A stretch of DNA of 15,487 bases from an uncultured Mucispirillum sp. (GTDB taxonomy: Bacteria > Chrysiogenota > Deferribacteres > Deferribacterales > Mucispirillaceae): contig CAMEZN010000007.1 of NCBI GenBank assembly GCA_945947845.1, positions 1 to 15,487 on the forward strand, read 5' to 3'. A program made the position numbers and the translations under genes. The notes beneath the pieces are model-generated. The model did not search any database. It was not told the DNA's origin and was given only the letters and a program-made list of their open reading frames with translations. Of this stretch, positions 1 to 6,188 are shown in pieces; the stretch's first letter is position 1, and every line of letters begins with the position of its first letter.

Positions 1-26
1 TGTTTTAACTTATTTTACATTTTGTG

Positions 27-55
27 TTGACAATTTGATAGTTATATTATAGTAT
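27..55 (+). promoter_or_regulatory. sigma70-type promoter for the first small gene
   Basis: A perfect -35 hexamer TTGACA (27-32) is followed after 17 bases by TAGTAT (50-55), a four-of-six match to the -10 consensus. Transcription would start near 62, leaving a leader of about 50 bases before the ATG at 111. The exact -35 and ideal spacing are directly visible; activity is inferred. Confidence 0.6.
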
Positions 56-110
56 GTCATAAGTATAGTAAGAACATAATATTAATATCTTGTATTACAG
101 GAGCCTTTTT

Positions 111-698
111 ATGAAGTATAATCTTATTGTAGGTGGAAATACATATAAACTGCTGACTGATAGTGAAATAATATTATATATAAGAAAACTCGTATTAAAT
201 AATTTATCACTTAATTTTTCAATAGAATTAAGCAACTTTAATGTTATAGAAGGTATTGAACAATTTATTAATAACAATAATATTAAAATTCAAACCCTTA
301 ATTTTTCATGTATAAAAGGAGTGTGCACTTTTACTGGACTTAATAATATTATATGCCACTGGTTTCAAAACCATAATATTAAAGACCTTCATGTATATTC
401 TCCATGTTCTTTAATTTTTATAAATGATATTTTTGATGATAAAATATATACTACTGCCACCACTTTTTTTATACTGGCAGCAGAATCAGAACTTGTTGAA
501 AAAATATGCACTTCCTGCACAAATAATGCTGTTCCAGCAGTATATGACTTTTCTGTTTTTAAAAATATGATAGAATCTACAAGAAAAATGCGGTATCGTA
601 ATAAAGCAAGCCTGCCATTTAATTTTGATATGTATAAAAGAAGATTTAAAAATAATATGAATGCTCAAAAAGAACTGCTTATCTCTGCTAGTTTGTAA
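111..698 (+). CDS. unrecognised 195-residue protein with six cysteines
   Basis: I do not recognise this protein. The start is the ATG at 111, which has AGGAG (99-103) seven bases upstream; an in-frame TTG at 90 is longer but would place the ribosome site inside the gene. There is no signal peptide or obvious membrane segment. The sequence is rich in Asn, Ile and Phe, and has cysteines at residues 67, 72, 82, 99, 133 and 136, the last two as a CxxC (CTSC). The C-terminal 35 residues are basic (RKMRYRNK, YKRRFK). Metal or nucleic-acid binding could be imagined from these, but nothing proves it. It has its own good promoter upstream, and the next small gene follows 72 bases downstream. Base composition matches its neighbours. 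That it is a real gene is fairly sure; its function is unknown. Confidence 0.7.
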   Translation: MKYNLIVGGNTYKLLTDSEIILYIRKLVLNNLSLNFSIELSNFNVIEGIEQFINNNNIKIQTLNFSCIKGVCTFTGLNNIICHWFQNHNIKDLHVYSPCSLIFINDIFDDKIYTTATTFFILAAESELVEKICTSCTNNAVPAVYDFSVFKNMIESTRKMRYRNKASLPFNFDMYKRRFKNNMNAQKELLISASL

Positions 699-716
699 AC
701 TTATTTATTTATATTT

Positions 717-732
717 TGGCATGCTTTTTGAT
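717..732 (+). promoter_or_regulatory. possible sigma54-type promoter upstream of the second small gene
   Basis: TGGCATG (717-723), four bases, then TTGAT (728-732) resembles the sigma54 pattern TGGCACG-N4-TTGCA. The conserved GG (718-719) and the -12 G (730) are 12 bases apart as required. The -12 element reads GA instead of GC, which weakens the call. The predicted start would be near 742, about 30 bases before the ATG at 771. Confidence 0.3.
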
Positions 733-754
733 AGTAATATTGTTAAATATTACT
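733..754. repeat. 9-bp perfect inverted repeat before the second small gene
   Basis: AGTAATATT (733-741) and AATATTACT (746-754) are exact reverse complements around a GTTA loop. The repeat sits just upstream of the ribosome site AAGGAG (758-763). It is followed by only three further T, so it is a poor terminator; an operator or an mRNA hairpin in the leader is as likely. Confidence 0.45.
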
Positions 755-770
755 TTTAAGGAGTGCGGCT

Positions 771-1106
771 ATGGTTACTCAAAATATAAACGGAGCTTAT
801 AATAATTTATATGCTGGTAATATAGAAAAAAATAAAGAAATTATTTCACAGGCACCATCAAATGATGAGTATGCAGCAGTTGAAAATGAAAGTAAAAATA
901 CTGATTCTTTATATCTTTCTAATACAGGCTCTTCAAAAACACTTTCTGCACCAACTAAGATATATGTAGATAATGTAATAAATAATGCTCTTGATAATAT
1001 TGCCCGTGGCAATAACATAGAAGATAATAAAAGAATTGTAAGACTTTTCAGTAACCTGATTAGAGAAAACCCAGAAAATATTTTAAGAAAAGCATATAAT
1101 CTATAA
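771..1106 (+). CDS. unrecognised 111-residue hydrophilic protein
   Basis: This is a small protein that I cannot assign to a family. The ATG at 771 has a strong AAGGAG (758-763) seven bases upstream. The first 60 residues are polar, rich in Asn, Ser, Glu and Lys, and probably disordered. Residues 63-111 look helical and amphipathic (VDNVINNALDNIARG, then KRIVRLFSNLIRENPENIL). There is no signal peptide and no cysteine. The shape, a disordered N-terminus with a short helical C-terminus, is that of small regulatory or anti-sigma proteins such as FlgM, but the FlgM sequence pattern is not convincingly present and I do not call it. A possible sigma54-type promoter and a 9-bp inverted repeat lie directly upstream. 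The next gene is convergent. Confidence 0.65.
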   Translation: MVTQNINGAYNNLYAGNIEKNKEIISQAPSNDEYAAVENESKNTDSLYLSNTGSSKTLSAPTKIYVDNVINNALDNIARGNNIEDNKRIVRLFSNLIRENPENILRKAYNL

Positions 1107-1184
1107 ATTGTAATATTTTTTACATTTTTAAAAAAGTAGCTATTATTTTAATAAGATGAATTATACAGATTCTAAAATAAGTTT

Positions 1185-1228
1185 AAAAAAATAGTGCTGG
1201 ATTATGCACTAATACAATCCAGCACTAT
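1185..1228 (-). terminator. intrinsic terminator overlapping the end of the receiver gene
   Basis: On the minus strand ATAGTGCTGGAT (1228-1217) pairs perfectly with ATCCAGCACTAT (1202-1191), a 12-bp stem, followed by six T (1190-1185). The upstream arm is coding sequence and the loop holds the last codons and most of the TAA stop, so the hairpin is built into the gene end. It should end the rhodanese-receiver transcript. Confidence 0.85.
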
Positions 1229-1567
1229 ATCAAATAAATCATTTTTTCTAATTGGCTTCAAAAGCCTGCCATTAGCTTCTGGAACTTGGTGGCTGTCATC
1301 GTTAAATGCAGAAACAACAACAATAGGTGTATTGCCTAATGCTCTAATTTGTTTTGCAAGCTCCATTCCGTCCATTACAGGCATTTGTAAATCTGTGATT
1401 ACAACATCAGGATTTTCAGCTTTATAAATAGCTATTGCTTCAAGACCATTTGCTGCAACAAGCACCTGCTTAAAGCATCTTTTAAGCATCATAACAACAG
1501 ATTCTCTCATCATGTCTTCATCTTCAACATAGAGAACTGTTATATCTTTTAACTTTTCGTAATCCAC
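1202..1567 (-). CDS. stand-alone response-regulator receiver domain (CheY-like)
   Basis: This is a single-domain receiver of 121 residues that accepts a phosphoryl group from a histidine kinase; there is no output domain. The acidic cluster VEDED (14-18), phospho-acceptor D59 in VVITDLQMPVMDG, switch residue S86 in VVVSAF and K104 in LLKPI are all present. The S-to-K interval is 18 residues, about four shorter than in CheY, so the region around helix 4 is compressed. I start it at the GTG at 1567, with GAGGG (1572-1576) just upstream, giving MDYEKLKDITVLYVEDE. An in-frame GTG at 1591 is an alternative (129 residues) but has a poorly placed ribosome site. It lies 42 bases after the rhodanese stop, in the same frame, and is probably co-transcribed with it. 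Partner kinase and target are not in the window. Confidence 0.88.
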   Translation of the reverse strand: MDYEKLKDITVLYVEDEDMMRESVVMMLKRCFKQVLVAANGLEAIAIYKAENPDVVITDLQMPVMDGMELAKQIRALGNTPIVVVSAFNDDSHQVPEANGRLLKPIRKNDLFDIVLDCISA

Positions 1568-1609
1568 ATTTCCCTCATAATAATAAACCACACTTATTGC
1601 AGTATTATT

Positions 1610-2005
1610 CTACTCCTCTACAGGCTTACCTGCACTCTGCCATGCAAGGAAACCACCTTTCATATTAGTAACATCAGTATAGCCAAGGTCTTCTAATATT
1701 TGAGCAGAATAAAGGCTTCTCATACCTGAACGGCAGTATAATATATATGGTTTATTTTTATCTTTAAGATTAGCTTCTATTTCATCTTCAAAATCTTCGT
1801 TATAATAGTCAAAATTAAGAGCTCCTTTAATATGACCTGCATCAAACTCTTCTTTCGTTCTTACATCAATTACAATATATTTACCTGTTTTAATAAGTTC
1901 ATCAACTTTTGCAACATCTTCGTTTTTAACTTCTGCAAAAGCAAATACTGGCACAAGAAGTGCAACTACCATAAATAATTTGAAAAGTAATGATTTTGTT
2001 TTCAT
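1610..2005 (-). CDS. periplasmic single-domain rhodanese
   Basis: This 131-residue protein opens with a typical signal peptide (MKTKSLLFKLF, hydrophobic VVALLVPVFAFA, probable cleavage after A24), then one rhodanese domain: IDVRTKEEFDAGHIKGALN, the active-site loop CRSGMR with catalytic C91, and the closing MKGGFLAWQSAGKPVEE. Such proteins carry sulfur as a persulfide or serve as thiol carriers; the substrate is unknown. The ATG at 2005 has AGGTGA a few bases upstream. It is 60 bases downstream of gmhB, and a promoter candidate in that gap suggests it starts its own unit with the receiver gene that follows. The TAG stop is in frame with the receiver gene. The family call is secure; the physiological role is not. 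Confidence 0.92.
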   Translation of the reverse strand: MKTKSLLFKLFMVVALLVPVFAFAEVKNEDVAKVDELIKTGKYIVIDVRTKEEFDAGHIKGALNFDYYNEDFEDEIEANLKDKNKPYILYCRSGMRSLYSAQILEDLGYTDVTNMKGGFLAWQSAGKPVEE

Positions 2006-2033
2006 AAATCACCTCATCTCTTTGTTTTGATTT

Positions 2034-2062
2034 ATATTATTACATTATCAAAATATTTTCAA
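2034..2062 (-). promoter_or_regulatory. candidate sigma70-type promoter for rhodanese-receiver unit
   Basis: Reading the minus strand, TTGAAA (2062-2057, five of six) is followed after exactly 17 bases by TAATAT (2039-2034, four of six). The start would fall near 2027, about 20 bases before the rhodanese ATG. A 7-bp inverted repeat TTTTGAT/ATCAAAA (2025-2031, 2047-2053) overlaps it and could be an operator. AT-rich DNA makes chance matches likely. Confidence 0.4.
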
Positions 2063-2065
2063 GGT

Positions 2066-2647
2066 TTATATTTGTTTTTTTAATATTAATTTTACACCAT
2101 CAAGCAAAGTGTCCACAATTTTATCGGGTTTTATTTCCCATTTATGAGATTTATTTATTAAATCTCCTTTTCCATAGCCTGTTTTTACCATTATTGTTTT
2201 ACAGCCAGATTTATATCCTGCCATAATATCTGAATGTTTATCACCTATAAAATACATTCTGTTTTTATCTATTTGAAAATCTTTTAATGCCATATCTATA
2301 AGCCCAGTTTCTGGTTTTCTGCATGAGCATACAGCTTTATATTTTTCTACTTTTGCATTTGGGTCATGGGGGCAGAAGTATATGCCGTCTATTACTGCCC
2401 CTTGTTTTTTTAAATTATGCAGCATTTTATTATGTATCTCTGATAAAGTTTCTTCATTGAAAAAACCTCTTGCAAGACCAGACTGGTTAGTTATAACTAT
2501 AACTAAGTATCCATTTATATTTAACATTCTTATTGCCTGAGCAGCATAAGGATACATTACAAAGTTATCTATATCATTTATATAGCCGGCATCATAATTT
2601 ATTGTGCCATCTCTGTCTAAAAATACAACAGGTTTTAAATCAGACAT
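2066..2647 (-). CDS. gmhB: D-glycero-beta-D-manno-heptose 1,7-bisphosphate 7-phosphatase
   Basis: This HAD-superfamily phosphatase removes the 7-phosphate from heptose 1,7-bisphosphate in the cytoplasmic pathway to ADP-heptose, the precursor of LPS inner-core heptose. Its 193 residues hold all HAD motifs: FLDRDGTIN with nucleophile D11 and acid/base D13, VITNQSGLARG, CRKPETG with the lysine, and FIGDKHSD. The structural zinc site specific to GmhB is complete: C92, H94, C107 and C109. The start ATG overlaps the stop of the upstream acyltransferase gene by one base (TAATG), and AAGGAG sits about ten bases ahead, so the two are translationally coupled. It is the last gene of the LPS cluster. HisB-type histidinol phosphatases are similar, but the surrounding LPS genes favour GmhB. 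Confidence 0.93.
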   Translation of the reverse strand: MSDLKPVVFLDRDGTINYDAGYINDIDNFVMYPYAAQAIRMLNINGYLVIVITNQSGLARGFFNEETLSEIHNKMLHNLKKQGAVIDGIYFCPHDPNAKVEKYKAVCSCRKPETGLIDMALKDFQIDKNRMYFIGDKHSDIMAGYKSGCKTIMVKTGYGKGDLINKSHKWEIKPDKIVDTLLDGVKLILKKQI

Positions 2648-3546
2648 TATTTATTCTCCTTATATATATGGTAACTCATTGTGCCGTCTTCTAATTCTAC
2701 CCTTTTAAACCGCCTGTGGATTAAATACCACTGCTCTGGATACTCTTTAAATACTTCTTCATATACTTTATTTATATCTTCGGCAATTTTTATTATTCTT
2801 TCCTTTGGCTTTAATGTCGTATCTGGATATACTGGACCTTTTAAAATAACTTTTGTATCCATACTCTCATAAAGTCCGAAGAAAAATACAATTGGATAAT
2901 TTTTTCTAGCACAAAGGGCTGGGATACCTGCTATAACAGGAACTTTATACCCACAAAAATTTGCATTTATACAGTCTTTTTCAGTAGCTGTATGGTCAAT
3001 ATATACCCCCGGAATAAAGCCATCATTAATATATGATGTTAGTTTTTCCATAGCTCCTCTGTGGGTAACATATTTCACTCGTTCAAAAGTCCTTAATTCA
3101 TCTAATATTTTATCAAGTGCAGTATTTTTTGTAGAACGGCCGATTGTAATAATCTTTGTATCCAAAGCCTGTGGCACTATCGTTGCAAGCAGGCTCCATG
3201 TGCCAAAATGGCCACCAATGAATACAAACTTACTTCCTTCATTTTTTATATTATCATATATCTGCTTTCCTTCTATTTTGACATGATTTTTGATATAATC
3301 ATCATTAATTCTATGAGCATAAAAAATATCAATATATGCCATAAAAGTATAATCAAATGATTTTCTAGCTGTTTTATAAGGGTCTTTTGCACCAAGTATT
3401 TTAGCATTAGTTACTGCAACATGCCGTCTGTCTTTTGATATGTGCCAAAGGCAGAATGCCATAAATTTTGCAATACCGTGCAGCACTTTTCTTGGTGTAT
3501 GGTTTAAGAGTATTACTAATGGCTTTAATATATAATAAAGTAGCAT
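2647..3546 (-). CDS. LpxL/HtrB-family lipid A late acyltransferase, atypical active site
   Basis: This 299-residue inner-membrane protein belongs to the family that adds secondary acyl chains to Kdo-lipid A. An N-terminal hydrophobic/amphipathic segment (residues 1-35) precedes the domain. The catalytic block reads IGGHFGTWSLL (110-120), and the family signature near the end, PEQWYLIHRRFK (270-281), is excellent. The expected catalytic H-x4-D/E is here H113-x4-S118, so the acidic partner is missing, and the usual DQ pair reads D184-H185. It may be catalytically altered, use another acid, or use another acyl donor or acceptor. It starts one base after the waaA stop, with AAAGGAA inside the last waaA codons, and overlaps gmhB by one base. 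The family call is sure; exact specificity is not. Confidence 0.85.
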   Translation of the reverse strand: MLLYYILKPLVILLNHTPRKVLHGIAKFMAFCLWHISKDRRHVAVTNAKILGAKDPYKTARKSFDYTFMAYIDIFYAHRINDDYIKNHVKIEGKQIYDNIKNEGSKFVFIGGHFGTWSLLATIVPQALDTKIITIGRSTKNTALDKILDELRTFERVKYVTHRGAMEKLTSYINDGFIPGVYIDHTATEKDCINANFCGYKVPVIAGIPALCARKNYPIVFFFGLYESMDTKVILKGPVYPDTTLKPKERIIKIAEDINKVYEEVFKEYPEQWYLIHRRFKRVELEDGTMSYHIYKENK

Positions 3547-3547
3547 A

Positions 3548-4789
3548 TTAATTCCTTTCTTTATTGATTACTGCATTTATGGTATCTGTAATTGTGGATA
3601 CTGTATCTTGGTTAATTTTATCAATTTTATTAAAAAAATCAATAAATTTATCATCTTTATTATCTGCCAGATGTATGAAATTTAAGGCATCTTCCCTGTT
3701 CTTTATAACATAAACCAGCCCAAAATCTTTTGCTTCATCAAATATTTCCTTAAAAGAAAACATATACTCACCTACTGATACTGTTTTTTTAAACTGTAAT
3801 GCTTCATATATGTTATGACCACCAATCTCTTTTAAAGAACCGCCTATAAATATTTTATCAGCCAGTATATAAAGACCTTCTAAAAGACCAAAAGCATCAA
3901 CAACAATTATTTGCTTAGAAAAATCATTTTCTGAATATAATGATACATTATAACCATTTTTTTCAAGAATATTTTTCACTTCTGCTGCCCTTTCTATATG
4001 TCTGGGAACAAAAACCAGCTTATCAAACCCTTCCATTTTACCATTAAACCATGAGATGATTATTTCTTCCTCACCTTTATGGGTAGAAGCTGCTAAAAAA
4101 AACTTGATATTTTCAAGCTCTTTAATTGTCTTCACATTTTCTCTTAATTTTCTTTCCTGAAACTTAATATTTCCTGCTGTGATAACTTTACCACTGCTTC
4201 CTATAATGCTTGTAAACCTTTCTTCATCAAGGCTGCTTTTCGTCATAATGGCACTAAATCTTTTAAGAACACTTTTAAAAATAAATTTAAACCGTTTATA
4301 TGTTTTATACGTTTTATCAGATATTCTTCCATTAATAAGAAATACCGGCACCTGATTTGATGCTGTATAAATAAGGTTTGGCCATAATTCTGTATCTACT
4401 ATAACTAATACAGAAACATTCATATATGATATAATCATACTGACAGCTCTTGAATTTTCAACAGGCAGTAGAAATGCTTTATCAGCTTGTATATAATCTA
4501 CTGCTACCTGTCTGCCGGTTGCTGTCATTGTTGAAATAATTATGCTTATCTCTGGATTATCAGCCCTTAAAGTATCAACAATTTTTTTTATACTCCGCAC
4601 TTCACCAACACTGGCACAGTGAAACCATATTGATTTTTCAGGTTTAAAATCACTAATGCGGATAAAACCAAACCTTTCCCAGTAATACTGATGTTTATTT
4701 TTCCTGCGAAATATAAAATAACCTGCAACACTTAAAACAGGGGTTAAAATAATTAATATAAAATTATATATAAAAAGCAAAATCTGCAT
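3548..4789 (-). CDS. waaA: 3-deoxy-D-manno-octulosonic acid (Kdo) transferase
   Basis: WaaA (KdtA) transfers Kdo from CMP-Kdo to the lipid A precursor on the inner face of the cytoplasmic membrane. The 413 residues are of usual length. An N-terminal membrane anchor (about 2-27) is followed by YYWERFG and WFHCASVGEV, whose E63 is the proposed catalytic base. Then come DTELWPNL (132-139), NGRIS (153-157), GNIKF (206-210), STHKGEE (235-241), PRHIERA (262-268) and GGSLKEIGGHN (316-326). The usual G-P-H near the donor site reads VGEYMFSF here, a small divergence. It is the central gene of the cluster: 16 bases separate it from the DUF374 gene upstream and one base from the LpxL-like gene downstream. 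Whether it is mono- or bifunctional cannot be read from sequence. Confidence 0.95.
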   Translation of the reverse strand: MQILLFIYNFILIILTPVLSVAGYFIFRRKNKHQYYWERFGFIRISDFKPEKSIWFHCASVGEVRSIKKIVDTLRADNPEISIIISTMTATGRQVAVDYIQADKAFLLPVENSRAVSMIISYMNVSVLVIVDTELWPNLIYTASNQVPVFLINGRISDKTYKTYKRFKFIFKSVLKRFSAIMTKSSLDEERFTSIIGSSGKVITAGNIKFQERKLRENVKTIKELENIKFFLAASTHKGEEEIIISWFNGKMEGFDKLVFVPRHIERAAEVKNILEKNGYNVSLYSENDFSKQIIVVDAFGLLEGLYILADKIFIGGSLKEIGGHNIYEALQFKKTVSVGEYMFSFKEIFDEAKDFGLVYVIKNREDALNFIHLADNKDDKFIDFFNKIDKINQDTVSTITDTINAVINKERN

Positions 4790-4805
4790 GCTGCACCATA
4801 AAATA

Positions 4806-5450
4806 TTATAAAAATTCGCTGTCTACTTCACTTGTTCTCTGCATCATTAATTTTTGAAGACGATTTGTATCTTCTTTTAATGATGTTTCATCTTTATCTG
4901 GGCTTACAGAAAAAGTATCAGAATACCATACTTCCACTTTTGCAAAAGGTTTTGGAAATATAAATTTATCCCAGCTGTTAAACCTAATAAAACTATTAGT
5001 TTTTAGTGTTACCACATAAATTTCATTATCAAGACATTTTGCAATAAATACAGCACCGCTTTTTACTTCATGTCTAGGACCTTTCGGGCCATCAACAGTA
5101 ATTGCAGCAGGAATATTATTATTTCTGCATAATTTTACAAGCTGCATAGCCGCTTTCATTCCACCACGGGTAGATGAACCCCTTGCAAGTTTATACCCCC
5201 ATTTTTCAAGTATATATGCAATCAAATCACCGTCTTTTGAATCAGACGCTATTGTTGCAATACCTTCTTTATAATGGCTGAATGATAATGGAAGCAGTGA
5301 ATCATGCCATAATACAAGCACAGGCCGCCTGCCTTCCCTTCTGCTTTTATCAAATGCTTCTGTATTATATTTTTTGATTCGCCATGTTTTTAAAATTGCA
5401 GTGCCTAAAAAATATGTAACTGCATAACCTATTCTACGACTAATTTTCAT
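4806..5450 (-). CDS. DUF374 acyltransferase, LpxJ-like
   Basis: This 214-residue protein shows the DUF374 branch of the lysophospholipid acyltransferase superfamily. An N-terminal hydrophobic helix (about 7-22) is followed by VLVLWHD (44-50), IASDSKDGDLIA (67-78), RGSSTRGG (90-97) and the strong signature TVDGPKGPRHEVK (118-130). In Helicobacter and Campylobacter a DUF374 protein, LpxJ, adds a secondary acyl chain to lipid A, and the waaA and LpxL-like neighbours support that role here; specificity is inferred. It is the first gene of the minus-strand LPS cluster and diverges from hslV. The upstream ribosome site is weak: AAGG lies about 12 bases ahead, overlapping a TATAAT (5457-5462), so a very short or absent leader is possible. 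Confidence 0.85.
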   Translation of the reverse strand: MKISRRIGYAVTYFLGTAILKTWRIKKYNTEAFDKSRREGRRPVLVLWHDSLLPLSFSHYKEGIATIASDSKDGDLIAYILEKWGYKLARGSSTRGGMKAAMQLVKLCRNNNIPAAITVDGPKGPRHEVKSGAVFIAKCLDNEIYVVTLKTNSFIRFNSWDKFIFPKPFAKVEVWYSDTFSVSPDKDETSLKEDTNRLQKLMMQRTSEVDSEFL

Positions 5451-5551
5451 ATTAAAATTATACCTTATAAATTATTTCTGCTATCTTATTATATTATTTT
5501 TAATAAATAAAGTAAATTTGTAAAAAATATCCAAAAAAATAATATAACAGT

Positions 5552-5580
5552 TTGACATATTACTTACACTTTTTTATTAT
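5552..5580 (+). promoter_or_regulatory. sigma70-type promoter of hslVU
   Basis: TTGACA (5552-5557), a 17-base spacer, then TATTAT (5575-5580, five of six) is the best promoter in the window. Transcription would begin near 5587, which excludes translation from the in-frame ATG at 5581 and supports the hslV start at 5626. No CIRCE-like heat-shock operator is visible. Confidence 0.75.
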
Positions 5581-5625
5581 ATGGTAAAATTCAAGGAAAA
5601 ATTCCATATTTTTTTTGAGGTTAAA

Positions 5626-6171
5626 ATGGAGCATAATAACAATTCAATACAGGCTACAACAGTAGTTGCAATAAGAAAAGGAGAACATGTTGCAATGGCA
5701 GCAGACGGTCAGGTTACATTTGGCAATATGGTAATGAAAGATAATGCTAGAAAAGTCCGCCGTTTAGCTGGCGGCAAAGTCTTATGCGGGTTTGCAGGCT
5801 CAGCAGCTGATGCTTTTACATTAATGGATAGGTTTGAAGCAAAACTTAACAGCTATAACTTTAATCTTGAACGCTCAGCAGTAGAACTTGCAAAAGACTG
5901 GAGAAATGATAGATACCTTCGCAAACTAGAAGCAATGATGATAGTTGCAGATAAGACTGGTATGTATGTTGTTTCTGGTAATGGTGATGTAATTGACCCA
6001 GATGATGGAGTTACAGCTATCGGCTCAGGCGGTCCTTATGCCCTTGCAGCAGGCAGAGCATTGGCAGACAATACAGAGCTTTCAGTTAGAGAAATAGCAG
6101 AAAAAGCAATAAATATCGCAGGCAGTATTTGTATATATACTAATAAAAATATAATTATAGAAGAAATATAA
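5626..6171 (+). CDS. hslV: ATP-dependent protease, peptidase subunit HslV (ClpQ)
   Basis: HslV is the N-terminal-threonine peptidase of the HslVU (ClpYQ) protease, a dodecamer capped by HslU hexamers in the cytoplasm. The 181 residues match the family throughout: [77 protein letters not shown]. The catalytic Thr is T11, preceded by a ten-residue propeptide ([10 protein letters not shown]) that must be removed, unlike E. coli HslV, where only Met is removed. I chose the ATG at 5626 because GAGG (5617-5620) is five bases upstream and the promoter places the transcript start after the earlier ATG at 5581. hslU follows after 17 bases, so the two subunits are made together. Confidence 0.96.
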   Translation: MEHNNNSIQATTVVAIRKGEHVAMAADGQVTFGNMVMKDNARKVRRLAGGKVLCGFAGSAADAFTLMDRFEAKLNSYNFNLERSAVELAKDWRNDRYLRKLEAMMIVADKTGMYVVSGNGDVIDPDDGVTAIGSGGPYALAAGRALADNTELSVREIAEKAINIAGSICIYTNKNIIIEEI

Positions 6172-6188
6172 TTTTTAAGGAGTTATAA

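Noticed and set aside
90..110. Longer first gene from a TTG at 90
   Set aside because: The ribosome site AGGAG (99-103) would lie inside it; the ATG at 111 is correctly spaced.
771..1106. FlgM-like anti-sigma factor
   Set aside because: Size and helical end fit, but the conserved FlgM residues cannot be aligned convincingly.
1194..1427. Plus-strand open frame opposite the receiver gene
   Set aside because: It is the antisense shadow of a clear receiver domain and begins inside the terminator hairpin.
5457..5466. TATAAT before the DUF374 gene as a proven promoter
   Set aside because: There is no matching -35 hexamer at normal spacing, and the motif is common in AT-rich DNA.
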